Shown: in pieces, positions 1-7,449 of the stretch
How positions within the stretch are numbered: position 1 is the first letter of the stretch
How the letters are laid out: each line of letters begins with the position of its first letter
Assembly: GCA_023423415.1 (NCBI GenBank)
Contig: JAFAFP010000056.1
Span: forward strand, 1-13,422
Source of the DNA: Pseudomonadota bacterium
GTDB taxonomy: Bacteria > Pseudomonadota > Alphaproteobacteria > Rhizobiales > Xanthobacteraceae
Length of the DNA: 13,422 bases
Direction: 5' to 3'
Translations under genes and position numbers: made by a program
The notes under the pieces: generated by a model
Database searches by the model: none
What the model saw: the letters and a program-made list of their open reading frames with translations, nothing else
Told to the model about the DNA's origin: nothing

Positions 1-61
1 CGCCCGCGGCCACACGCGCCGGGGCCGAAAGTGCGATCAGTGCGGAGCGAAGCCGCCGCAT
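1..61 (-). CDS. Partial CDS, N-terminal 20 codons of a probably exported protein
   Basis: An ATG at 61-59 overlaps the TGA of the upstream FAH-family gene (TGATG), which is typical of translational coupling. It opens a frame that runs without a stop to the window edge. The 20 visible residues read MRRLRSALIALSAPARVAAG: several arginines, then an Ala/Leu/Ile-rich stretch, which looks like the start of a Sec signal peptide. The product cannot be named because the rest lies outside the window. The position suggests it is co-transcribed with the hydrolase. The short open frame could be chance in GC-rich DNA, but the overlap geometry and the signal-like start favour a real gene. Confidence 0.5.
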   Translation of the reverse strand, partial: MRRLRSALIALSAPARVAAG

Positions 62-933
62 CAGGCCTTCTTTTCGTCCTCGATCGGGTTGGACAGAATG
101 CCGATGCCTTCGATTTCAATTTCGCAAGTGTCGCCGTGCTTCATCCAAAGCTGCGGCTTGCGTGCGTGGCCCACTCCAGAGGGGGTGCCCATCACGACCA
201 CGTCGCCCGGCATCAGCGTCATCGCCTGGGTGAGATCGACCAGCGTCTCGGCGACCGGGAAGATCATGTTGGCGGTGTTGTCCGACTGCAGGACCTGACC
301 GTTCAGACGGGTCTCGATCTTGAGACCGATCGCGCCTTCAGGCAGTTCGTCGGCGCTGACAAACCACGGGCCGAAGCCGCCGGTCTTGTCGAAATTCTTG
401 CCCATGTCCCACTGCGCAGTGCGGCGCTGGAATTGACGGATCGAGCCGTCGTTGAAGCAGGAATAACCCGCAATGCAGGAATAGGCGTTCTGCATCGTCA
501 GATGCTTGGCCTGCTTGCCGATGACGATCAGCAGTTCGCACTCGTAATCGAGCGTTTCGGAAGCCAGCGGCCGGATGATCGCCTGCTGGTGCGGCACCAG
601 CGAGGTAGTGCAGCGCATGAAGATGGACGGTGCGGTCGGCTTCTGGTGACCGCCTTCCTTCGCGTGCTCAAGATAGTTGAGGCCGAGGCAGACGATCTTG
701 CCCGGATTGGCGACCGGCAGCGCGTATTTGATGCCGGCGAGCGGCACGCGGGCGGAGGCCGGCGCGCCTTTGGCGGCGTCAGCCAGCGGCTTCAGGTCGC
801 CGCCAGAGCGGGCCAGCACTGCACCGAGATCGGCCGGGATTTTCGGATCGACCGCCTGCAGGTCGATCACCTGGTCGCCCTCGACGACGCCCAGACGCAA
901 TTGTTGATTTTGCTCGAAACCGACGATCTTCAT
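61..933 (-). CDS. Fumarylacetoacetate hydrolase (FAH) family protein
   Basis: A 290-residue cytoplasmic enzyme of the FAH/FAHD1 superfamily, whose members are metal-dependent C-C hydrolases, decarboxylases or isomerases acting on acylpyruvate-like and aromatic ring-cleavage products. The N-terminal ~75 residues form the small variable domain. The catalytic fold starts at 'GKIVCLGLNYLEHAKE' (78-93). Expected metal ligands are E131 and E133 in 'LDYECELLIVIG' (128-139) and D162 in 'CFNDGSIRQ'. K179 lies in 'QWDMGKNFD', and 'GDVVVMGTPSGVG' (243-255) matches the family's C-terminal signature. Length is normal. The ATG at 933 has only a weak Shine-Dalgarno (GGGA about 10 nt upstream). It lies 151 bp downstream of egtD on the same strand and overlaps the following gene by TGATG. 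The substrate cannot be told from sequence; no aromatic-degradation genes are adjacent to decide it. Confidence 0.9.
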   Translation of the reverse strand: MKIVGFEQNQQLRLGVVEGDQVIDLQAVDPKIPADLGAVLARSGGDLKPLADAAKGAPASARVPLAGIKYALPVANPGKIVCLGLNYLEHAKEGGHQKPTAPSIFMRCTTSLVPHQQAIIRPLASETLDYECELLIVIGKQAKHLTMQNAYSCIAGYSCFNDGSIRQFQRRTAQWDMGKNFDKTGGFGPWFVSADELPEGAIGLKIETRLNGQVLQSDNTANMIFPVAETLVDLTQAMTLMPGDVVVMGTPSGVGHARKPQLWMKHGDTCEIEIEGIGILSNPIEDEKKA

Positions 934-971
934 GTGCAGCTTGTCCCGATGACTTTTGAGGGAATGGAGGA

Positions 972-989
972 GGACGGCAGACGCCGTCC
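972..989. repeat. Perfect hairpin between egtD and the FAH gene
   Basis: Inverted repeat GGACGGC / GCCGTCC with a 4-nt loop in the 151-bp gap between egtD and the FAH gene. On the minus strand it is followed by TCCTCCATTCC, so there is no U-tract and it is not a classical intrinsic terminator. A second, imperfect GGGCC/GGCCC inverted repeat lies at 994-1020. The pair could form structure in the leader of the FAH mRNA or protect an egtD 3' end. Its function is not established. Confidence 0.35.
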
Positions 990-1084
990 GGCGGGGCCTG
1001 TTTAGCCCTAAAACCGGCCCTCCGCAAAGCTGATTGGGGAGATTCTCGCGGGATGCGAGCGGTGTCCCGGCCGTTGCGGGAGCG

Positions 1085-2062
1085 CTATTTCAGGACGAGG
1101 GCATGGACCGAGAACAGGCCGGCCTTGTCGGTCCACATATCCAGTGGGGTCCAGCCGGAGCTGCGGGCGAGGTTACGGAACGTATCAGGTGTGTATTTAC
1201 AGCTGTTTTCAGTGTGGATCGTTTCGCCCGCATCGAAATCGAATGAGGCGCCGGCGACTGTGACCTTCTGCCGCTTGCTACTGGCGAGATGCATCTCGAT
1301 GCGGCTCTTTTCATCGTCGTAGAAGGCCCGATGCTCGAACGTATCAAGCTTGAAATTACCACCGAGCTCCCGGTTCAGACGCCGTAGAAGATTGAGATTG
1401 AACTTCGCCGTGACTCCGGCGGCGTCGTTATAGGCGGCGTGCAGAATACCGGCATCCTTCACCAGATCGACGCCGACCACCATCACCGCACCATGACCAA
1501 GCACAGCGCCGGCATGGCGCAGGAAGGCGGACGCCTCGTCCGGGTCGAGATTGCCGATGGTGGAGCCCGGAAAGAACCCGACCCGCGGCATATCCATCAC
1601 CGCCTCGGGCAACGCAAACGGCTTCATGAAGTCGGCCGCCACGGGGAGGATCTTCAGCCGCGGATAATCCTTGCGCAACGCTGCCGCCTCGAGCGTCAGA
1701 AACTCTCCGGCGATGTCGACCGGCACATACGCCTTCAGCTTGTCGGCGGCGTTAAGCAGAAACCGGACCTTGATGCAGGCGCCGCTGCCGAACTCCACCA
1801 GCGCCGCACCCGTGGGAAAGTGCTGCACGATATCCTTGCCATGCTCGCGCAGAACCTGATGCTCGCTGCGTGTCGGATAATACTCGGTCTGTTGCGTGAT
1901 CTGCTCGAACAGACGCGAGCCTTCGGTATCGTAGAAATATTTCGGCGAGATATGCTTCGGCGATGCCGACAGGCCGGCGACAACATCGGCCGCAAATTGC
2001 GCACGATCTTCGGTGGGTTCAAATTTGGCGACAGGTTTGTTGGCACGTGCCTGATAGGTCAT
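1085..2062 (-). CDS. egtD: L-histidine N-alpha-methyltransferase EgtD
   Basis: A 325-residue SAM-dependent enzyme that trimethylates the alpha-amino group of histidine to hercynine, the first step of ergothioneine synthesis. The N-terminal family block 'KYFYDTEGSRLFEQIT..TEYYPTRSE' is at 41-67. The SAM loop is 'EFGSGACIK' (90-98), close to the usual LGSGTSxKT. 'FFPGSTIGNLDP' (163-174) carries N171, equivalent to the histidine-binding Asn. Y211 lies in 'AAYND'. 'IHTENSCKY' (282-290) holds E285 and S287, matching the known Glu/Ser pair that contacts the amino group. I chose the ATG at 2062 because it overlaps the egtB stop as ATGA and begins the conserved protein. A longer in-frame reading to 2332 would lie inside egtB and is rejected. 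Translation is probably coupled to egtB. Confidence 0.93.
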   Translation of the reverse strand: MTYQARANKPVAKFEPTEDRAQFAADVVAGLSASPKHISPKYFYDTEGSRLFEQITQQTEYYPTRSEHQVLREHGKDIVQHFPTGAALVEFGSGACIKVRFLLNAADKLKAYVPVDIAGEFLTLEAAALRKDYPRLKILPVAADFMKPFALPEAVMDMPRVGFFPGSTIGNLDPDEASAFLRHAGAVLGHGAVMVVGVDLVKDAGILHAAYNDAAGVTAKFNLNLLRRLNRELGGNFKLDTFEHRAFYDDEKSRIEMHLASSKRQKVTVAGASFDFDAGETIHTENSCKYTPDTFRNLARSSGWTPLDMWTDKAGLFSVHALVLK

Positions 2063-3288
2063 CCTGCATACTCCGTGAGCCGTAGCCCCGTGAATTGCCA
2101 GCGTGCCGGCGGGTGAAAGAAATTGCGATACGTGAGACGCGCGTGCCCCTCCGGCGTTGCGAGCGAGGAGCCGCGCAACACCATCTGATTGATCATGAAC
2201 TTGCCGTTGTATTCGCCGATCGCGCCGTCTGGCGCGCGATATCCCGGATAGGGAAGATAGGCGCTGCGGGTCCATTGCCAGACGATGCCGAATGCATCGT
2301 CGATCAGATTGTGACGGGCGGCGACCTCCCACTCCATCTCGGTGGGAAGATGCTTGCCGGCCCAGCGCGCGAATGCATCGGCCTCATAGTAGCTGACATG
2401 CATGACCGACGCGTGTGGTTCGATCGGCCGCAGACCGCCCAGCGTCATCGCATGCCAGTCGCCATCGACATCATGCCAATAGCCGGGCGCCTGCCAACCC
2501 TCGGCTTCACGCTGCGCCCAACCATCCGACAGCCACAGCGACGCATTGCCGTATCCGCCATCGTCGATGAATTCACGCCATTGCGCATTCGTGACCAGCC
2601 CGCGCGCAATCCGCACCGGCTGCGTCAAGGTCCGGTGCTGCGGCCGCTCGTTGTCGAAGTGAAAGCCCTCGCCGTCATGACCGATCTGATGGATGCCCTG
2701 CGGAATTTCGACATAGCTGTCGCCATCGTGTGCAGGAGGCGACGACCATGATGGATCATAAGCGGGATGTGTCGGATTCTGCGCGAAGGCGTGCAGGATA
2801 TCGGTGAGCAACAGTTCCTGATGCTGCTGCTCGTGATGCAACCCGATCTCGAGAATGGAGAAGATCTCACGGCTTTTTGACGCGTCGGCGGTTTCGATCA
2901 GTTGTTCCACCGCGCGATCGACATGCGCGCGATAAGCTGCAACGTCAGCGGCATTCGGGCGCGTGATGAGACCGCGCTGAGGCCGCGCATGTCGCGGCCC
3001 GGCGGCGACATAATAGGAATTGAACAGGAACGGGAATCGCTGATCGAAGATCCGATAGCCCGGCAGATGCGGCACCAGCAGAAATGTCTCAAAAAACCAG
3101 GTGACATGCGCGCGGTGCCACTTGGTCGGGCTCGCATCCGGCATCGATTGCACGATCTGGTCTTCCGGAGACAAAGGCGCAGCGCGCGCCTCGGTCTCGG
3201 CGCGGACGGTGCGAAATGCTTCCAGCCAGTGTTGCCGCCCTACGGCGTCGGACGGCACACTCAGATCACGCAATACATTTGACGGCAT
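2059..3288 (-). CDS. egtB: Ergothioneine sulfoxide synthase EgtB
   Basis: A non-heme iron enzyme that joins hercynine to gamma-glutamylcysteine or cysteine with O2, giving the sulfoxide precursor of ergothioneine. It has 409 residues from the ATG at 3288, a usual length. The N-terminal DinB-like domain carries 'PTKWHRAHVTWFFE' (54-67) with H58/H61, and 'LHHEQQHQELL' (150-160) with the H152-x3-H156-x-E158 motif; these supply the three-histidine iron site of the family. The C-terminal FGE-sulfatase-like domain begins near 'DNERPQHR'. It contains 'HVSYYEADAFARWAGKHLPT' and ends with 'RLTYRNFFHPPARWQFTGLRL'. A GGGGAG lies 12 nt before the ATG. An alternative TTG at 3348 would add 20 residues but has a poor ribosome site. 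The stop overlaps the egtD start. The sulfur donor cannot be settled by eye. Confidence 0.92.
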   Translation of the reverse strand: MPSNVLRDLSVPSDAVGRQHWLEAFRTVRAETEARAAPLSPEDQIVQSMPDASPTKWHRAHVTWFFETFLLVPHLPGYRIFDQRFPFLFNSYYVAAGPRHARPQRGLITRPNAADVAAYRAHVDRAVEQLIETADASKSREIFSILEIGLHHEQQHQELLLTDILHAFAQNPTHPAYDPSWSSPPAHDGDSYVEIPQGIHQIGHDGEGFHFDNERPQHRTLTQPVRIARGLVTNAQWREFIDDGGYGNASLWLSDGWAQREAEGWQAPGYWHDVDGDWHAMTLGGLRPIEPHASVMHVSYYEADAFARWAGKHLPTEMEWEVAARHNLIDDAFGIVWQWTRSAYLPYPGYRAPDGAIGEYNGKFMINQMVLRGSSLATPEGHARLTYRNFFHPPARWQFTGLRLTEYAG

Positions 3289-3367
3289 AGGCTGAGATGG
3301 CTCCCCGATTGAGGGGGTGTAGATGGGATACGCTAAAGTCCTTTCCAATGTCCCGAAAGCAATATTG

Positions 3368-3385
3368 TTCCGAATTTTTTCGGAA
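3368..3385. promoter_or_regulatory. Operator-like palindrome upstream of egtBD
   Basis: Perfect inverted repeat TTCCGAA / TTCGGAA around TTTT, in the gap between the downstream transporter gene and egtB. It is 80 bp upstream of the egtB ATG (20 bp from the alternative TTG). On the minus strand it is followed by CAATATTGC, not a U-tract, so it is a poor intrinsic terminator. The surrounding sequence is AT-rich compared with the window, which suits a promoter or operator region for egtBD. A binding protein cannot be assigned. Confidence 0.4.
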
Positions 3386-3416
3386 GATGAAGAAAGCCAA
3401 CCTCCAATAGAGCCGT

Positions 3417-4841
3417 TCAGCGGAAAAAGATGAGTGTCACCAACAGGAAGGTTGGCAGCAGAATCGCTCCGGACCAGGCCATGTAGCCGAAGAATGACGG
3501 CATTTTCACACCGGCTCCCCGTGCGATCGCATAGACCATGAAATTGGGCGCATTGCCGATATACGTATTCGCGCCCATGAATACGGCGCCCAACGAGATG
3601 GCTGCCAGCGTCGGCGCCAACTTCGTCATGAGCACTTGTGGATCGCCACCGGCCAGTTCGAAAAACACAAGATAAGTCGGCGCATTGTCGAGGAACGAAG
3701 ACAGGATGCCGGTGAGCCAGAAGTAAGCCAGATTGTTCGGCGAGCCGTCGGCATGCGTCACCAGCGCCACCAGCGATGCAAAGGCTCCGTTCGAACCGGC
3801 GCTCAGCATGGCGATCACAGGCACGATGCAGATGAAGATGCCAGCAAACAGCAGCGCAACTTCAATGATGGGCCCCCATGAGAACCCGTTCGCGACACGG
3901 TACGACGCCTTCGTGACAGCCAGCGATGCCAGGGCTGCAAGGACAAAGATCACGTCGCGCGCGACATTCTGCAGTTGCACATCGACACCGGCAATCGAGA
4001 ACGAAATACCGGGCTTCCAATAGGCGCTCATCAGGATAGCGGCGATCACCACCGCAAGCAGCATGAAGTTGATCTTGCCGTGCAGGCTCAACGGCGAATC
4101 CGGCGTCGGATCGAGCGGATGATGCAGGCGATCCTCACGCTTGTGCAGGATCAGGTCGAGCACAAAAAACATCACAAGCAAGAGCACCGCGACGAACAGC
4201 GTCTCCAGCCACAGATTGGTCGTCGTCCAGAAGAAGTCGACACCTTTCAGGAAGCCGACGAACAGCGGCGGATCGCCGAGCGGGGTCAAGGCGCCGCCGA
4301 TATTGGAAACGAGGAAAATGAAGAACACCACCGTATGCACGCGGAAGACACGATCGTCGTTGGCGCGCAGCAGCGGCCGGATCATGATCATCGAGGCGCC
4401 GGTGGTGCCGACGAAGCTGGCGAGAAACGCGCCGATGGCAAGCAGCAACGTATTGGCGGCCGGAGTACCGCGCAGATTACCTTCGAGATAGATGCCGCCC
4501 GCGATGGTGTAGAGCGCGAACAGCAGAAGGATGAACGGCACATATTCGAGCAGGATGGTGTGCAGCAGCGCGTGGCTCGCGCTGGGCGGTCCGGCTGAAA
4601 TCAGGAGGGGGATGATGATGCAGGCGGACCAGAACGCTGCGAACTTTCCGTAATGGTGCTCCCACAGATGCGGATAGAACAGCGGGCCGGTGGCGATCGA
4701 CAGCAGGATACCGACGAACGGGATGGCCCAAACAAGGCTCATCGTCGCGCCGTCGAGCCCCTCGGCTGCTTGAGAGATACTGGGAGCGAAGCAGAAGCAG
4801 GCCGCAAGCAGACTAGCGCGCAGGATATGCTTGAGTGTCAT
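3417..4841 (-). CDS. ArsB/NhaD-superfamily membrane transporter (CitMHS_2-like), second copy
   Basis: A 474-residue polytopic inner-membrane protein related to the putative citrate/sodium:proton antiporter group (ArsB/NhaD superfamily, CitMHS_2-type). An N-terminal hydrophobic, signal-like segment (1-26, ending SQA-A) precedes about 11-12 membrane segments. Signature blocks are 'SFVGTTGASM' (142-151), 'IGGALTPLGDPPLF' (181-194), 'SFLDNAPTYLVFF' (382-394) and 'TYIGNAPNFMVYAIA' (426-440). The DNAPTYL and GNAPNFM blocks look like the paired half-site loops of this superfamily. The ATG at 4841 follows GGAGGGG at 10 nt and starts the signal segment; a GTG at 4931 would add 30 residues of unlikely leader. 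It lies 99 bp downstream of its paralog, with a weak imperfect hairpin near 4903-4925 in that gap. The transported ion or acid is unknown; databases usually call such proteins sodium:proton antiporters. Confidence 0.85.
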   Translation of the reverse strand: MTLKHILRASLLAACFCFAPSISQAAEGLDGATMSLVWAIPFVGILLSIATGPLFYPHLWEHHYGKFAAFWSACIIIPLLISAGPPSASHALLHTILLEYVPFILLLFALYTIAGGIYLEGNLRGTPAANTLLLAIGAFLASFVGTTGASMIMIRPLLRANDDRVFRVHTVVFFIFLVSNIGGALTPLGDPPLFVGFLKGVDFFWTTTNLWLETLFVAVLLLVMFFVLDLILHKREDRLHHPLDPTPDSPLSLHGKINFMLLAVVIAAILMSAYWKPGISFSIAGVDVQLQNVARDVIFVLAALASLAVTKASYRVANGFSWGPIIEVALLFAGIFICIVPVIAMLSAGSNGAFASLVALVTHADGSPNNLAYFWLTGILSSFLDNAPTYLVFFELAGGDPQVLMTKLAPTLAAISLGAVFMGANTYIGNAPNFMVYAIARGAGVKMPSFFGYMAWSGAILLPTFLLVTLIFFR

Positions 4842-4940
4842 CGTGGTCCGGCCCCTCCCCCAGCCGGCCTGACGACCAGCACTCAATACCTGCAACATTG
4901 AAGCGGAAGGATCAACGCCCTCCGCAGTCACTCACAGGGA

Positions 4941-6389
4941 TCAACCGGGGATCATGGGCCAGATCGGCAGGATGGTCAGCAGAATGAACAGGGGCATCAG
5001 GATCAGCGACGCCCAGAACAGGTAGGCGAAGAAGCTCGGCATCGCCACACCGCGCTCCTGCGCGATCGCATAGACCATGAAATTCGGCGCGTTGCCAATG
5101 TAGGTCAGCGCGCCCATGAACACCGCGCCCATCGAGATCGAGGCCAGGATTCCCGCAAGAGGCCCCATCAGTTGCTGAGCATCGCCGCCGGCCAGTTCAA
5201 AGAACACGAGATAGGTCGGCGCGTTGTCGAGAAACGCTGAGAGCAGACCCGTCAGCCAGAAATAGGCCGACTCGTCCGGCAGGCCACCGGGGCCCGTGAC
5301 CACCTGAAACAGGAAGGCAAAAGGCCCGTTCCGGCCAGCCTGCAGCATCGCCAGCACCGGGATGATCGCCGTGAAGATGCCCGGGAACAGGATCGCCACT
5401 TCGCGGATCGGCGCCCAGCTAAATCCGTTCGACTCGCGATGCTCGTTGGGCGTGAGCCAGAGCGACAGCAACGCGATGCCAACGAGTGCGACATCGCGCA
5501 GCAGGTTCTGCAGCGAGACATGCGTGCCGAAGATGTCGAACGAGATGCCCGGCTTCCACAGCGCCGATGCCAGAATGCAGGCGACGATGCCGCCGATCAG
5601 AATGAAATTGACGCCGCCGCGAATGCCGACACGCCGAGCTGACTGTTGCAAAGCATGCGCGGCCGCATCGTCGCGGGCAAGGGCCGCATCGCCGCGGGCG
5701 AGATAAGTATCGAGGCAAAAGAACATCACCAGCAGCGGCGCCACCAAGATCAGCGTCTGCAGCCAGATATTCTGCATGGTCCAGAAGAACTCGACGCCGC
5801 GCAGAAAGCCGACGAACAACGGCGGATCGCCGAGCGGCGTCAGCGCGCCACCGATATTGGCGACAAGGATGATGAAAAACACAATGACATGCGCGCGGTG
5901 GCGCCGCTCCGCGATCGCACGCAAAACCGGCCGGATCAGGATCATGGCCGCGCCGGTGGTGCCGACAAAACTGGCGATGCTCGCACCGATCGCCAGAAGG
6001 ATGGTGAGATTGAGCGGTGTGCCGCGCACGTTGCCGGTGACGAGAATGCCGCCGGCGACAGTGTAGAGCGCAAAGAGCAGCACGATGAAGCTCATATATT
6101 CTGCAAGCGCAGCGTGCACGAATGCGGCGACAGCCGTCGAGAGCCCGTAAACCAGCGCAAGCGGGATCAACACCGCGGCCGCCCAGAAGACGGCGAGCTT
6201 GCCGTAATGATGGTGCCAGAATTTCGGGAACAGCAGCGGACCCATCGCGATCGACAACAGCATTCCGACAAAGGGCAGTTCCCACAGCCACGACATCTTG
6301 GCGCCGTCGAGCGCGGGCGCGGCCTGCACGGCGGATGGCAATAACAGCAATGAAATCAACAGCAGGGCGATGCGAAGCGACTTGGTCAT
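4941..6389 (-). CDS. ArsB/NhaD-superfamily membrane transporter (CitMHS_2-like), first copy
   Basis: A 482-residue polytopic membrane protein, clearly paralogous to the downstream gene and of the same architecture. A hydrophobic signal-like N-terminus (1-23, ending VQA-A) is followed by 'LDGAKMSWLWELPFVG' and about 11-12 membrane segments. Conserved blocks match the paralog almost residue for residue: 'SFVGTTGAAM' (140-149), 'IGGALTPLGDPPLFVGFLRG' (179-198), 'FLDNAPTYLVFFELAGGD' (386-403) and 'TYIGNAPNFMVYAIA' (429-443). The central cytoplasmic loop (about 230-258) differs most and is Ala/Arg/Asp-rich. The ATG at 6389 begins the signal segment; its ribosome site is weak (GGAAACGG about 15 nt upstream). 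It is divergent from the tonB-family gene over 97 bp. The probable role is cation/proton antiport or organic acid transport; the substrate is not known. Confidence 0.85.
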   Translation of the reverse strand: MTKSLRIALLLISLLLLPSAVQAAPALDGAKMSWLWELPFVGMLLSIAMGPLLFPKFWHHHYGKLAVFWAAAVLIPLALVYGLSTAVAAFVHAALAEYMSFIVLLFALYTVAGGILVTGNVRGTPLNLTILLAIGASIASFVGTTGAAMILIRPVLRAIAERRHRAHVIVFFIILVANIGGALTPLGDPPLFVGFLRGVEFFWTMQNIWLQTLILVAPLLVMFFCLDTYLARGDAALARDDAAAHALQQSARRVGIRGGVNFILIGGIVACILASALWKPGISFDIFGTHVSLQNLLRDVALVGIALLSLWLTPNEHRESNGFSWAPIREVAILFPGIFTAIIPVLAMLQAGRNGPFAFLFQVVTGPGGLPDESAYFWLTGLLSAFLDNAPTYLVFFELAGGDAQQLMGPLAGILASISMGAVFMGALTYIGNAPNFMVYAIAQERGVAMPSFFAYLFWASLILMPLFILLTILPIWPMIPG

Positions 6390-6486
6390 GGTTTGTTTGA
6401 ACCGTTTCCAATGTTCATTTCAATGCGACACATCGCTTGCTTGAGACAGGACATAGCCCATAGGTTGGGGCCGTGAGCGTCGCGTG

Positions 6487-7365
6487 ATGAGAACCAGCCT
6501 CAGACCTTTCCTGAAATCGCAGGATGCGCAGCCTGCCGGCCACGTGCGTCCGGTGGTGGAGGCATCTTGCGACGACGGTAATGTCGTCATGCTATCGCCA
6601 CGGCGCAGCGTCGGGGATAACGACAATAGCCTGCATATCGCACCTGGCGGCGAGCGGCTGACGCAGGAAACGTCGCACCTGCGCAGGGCGCTTTATTGGT
6701 CGGCCCTGGTCGGCATTGTTCTGCTGCTGCACTCTGCCGTGGTCTTTGCGTTTCTGGGCCACACCAAGCCGCAGGCGAGCGTCGGTCTTGAATCCATTTC
6801 GGTCGAGGTCGTTCTGGGCGCGCAGACCGCCGCAGGCCTCGCCACCGCACCGAGCGAGAGCGAAACCGCTGCCTCGGAAGCGACGTCCGAACCGACACCG
6901 CCTGAACCGGAGATTGCAGAAAAAACGCCCGACACGCCGCAGCCCGCCATCGAGGCCGAGGCCATCAAGCGCAGCAAGCCTGTGGAAAGGCCGCGTCCGC
7001 AAAAGACCCAGCCGAAGAAGCAAGCGGCCACCACCGCACCCGCCTCGACCGCCTCCAGCGGCATCGGACAGGGCCGGTCGAGCGCCGACAGCAACTATCT
7101 CGGTCTGGTGGCCGCGCATCTGGCGCGTCACAAGCGCTTCCCGCCGGAAGCAAGCGCAACCGGCAGGACCGGCATTGCTGCCGTTACGTTTGCCATCGAC
7201 GGACAGGGCAACGTCGTCTCGGCACAACTGGCGCGATCGTCCGGCGTACCGAGCCTCGACGCAGAGACGGAAGACATGGTGCGGCGCGCGTCACCATTCC
7301 CTGCACCGCCGTCCGGGCAGGGAACAAGCTTCACCGTGCCGGTGAATTTCAGTTTGCGGCAATAA
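6487..7365 (+). CDS. TonB family energy-transducing protein
   Basis: A 292-residue inner-membrane-anchored protein that, with ExbB/ExbD, would pass proton-motive energy to outer-membrane TonB-dependent receptors. A ~67-residue N-terminal part precedes one membrane helix (about 69-90, 'LYWSALVGIVLLLHSAVVFAFLG' minus its ends). H82 in 'LLHSAVV' lines up with the essential His20 of E. coli TonB (IHGAVV). A Pro/Glu/Lys-rich periplasmic spacer follows (about 136-180, with EPTPPEPE and VERPRPQKTQPKKQ). The C-terminal TonB domain is 204-292 ('YLGLVAAHLARHKRFPPEA' to 'VPVNFSLRQ'). Start choice is uncertain: GTG 6484, ATG 6487, or ATG 6589, which would remove 34 residues and shorten the cytoplasmic part. 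No exbBD or receptor gene is nearby, so it probably uses a complex encoded elsewhere. Confidence 0.85.
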   Translation: MRTSLRPFLKSQDAQPAGHVRPVVEASCDDGNVVMLSPRRSVGDNDNSLHIAPGGERLTQETSHLRRALYWSALVGIVLLLHSAVVFAFLGHTKPQASVGLESISVEVVLGAQTAAGLATAPSESETAASEATSEPTPPEPEIAEKTPDTPQPAIEAEAIKRSKPVERPRPQKTQPKKQAATTAPASTASSGIGQGRSSADSNYLGLVAAHLARHKRFPPEASATGRTGIAAVTFAIDGQGNVVSAQLARSSGVPSLDAETEDMVRRASPFPAPPSGQGTSFTVPVNFSLRQ

Positions 7366-7399
7366 ACGTAGCAGCGAACGCGGCGCTCTCTCCTCCCCC

Positions 7400-7426
7400 C
7401 CCACCCCCCGCTAAGCGGTGGGAGGG
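7400..7426. terminator. Imperfect hairpin between convergent genes
   Basis: In the 84-bp gap between the convergent tonB-family gene and the oxidoreductase beta gene, a C-run pairs with a G-run around CCGC-TAA-GCGG (7408-7418). Two mismatches give segments of 4, 3 and 3 base pairs. Neither strand has a proper T-tract after the stem; the plus strand continues AAAAGAAG. It may serve as a shared, weak or factor-assisted transcription end for both genes. Confidence 0.35.
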
Positions 7427-7449
7427 AAAAGAAGAAACGCTCACTGCAG

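Noticed and set aside
31..1005. Long plus-strand open frame opposite the FAH-family gene
   Set aside because: It is the antisense of a clearly conserved enzyme; the translated protein is rich in Arg/His/Asp with no recognisable domain, as expected for a shadow frame in GC-rich DNA.
2063..2332. 90-residue N-terminal extension of EgtD
   Set aside because: It lies fully inside egtB in another frame and has no EgtD similarity; the ATG at 2062 with the ATGA overlap fits family length.
5419..6411. 330-codon minus-strand frame overlapping the first transporter
   Set aside because: It is an out-of-frame reading of the transporter gene, very rich in Arg/His/Cys, with no membrane pattern.
6398..6417. 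TGAAC-N10-GTTCA inverted repeat between the first transporter and the tonB-family gene
   Set aside because: Short arms with a long spacer; chance occurrence cannot be excluded, and no matching second copy was noticed.
7391..7409. C-rich run as a possible sequencing artefact or G-quadruplex
   Set aside because: The run is short and pairs well with the following G-run in a simple hairpin; there are not four separate G-runs for a standard quadruplex.
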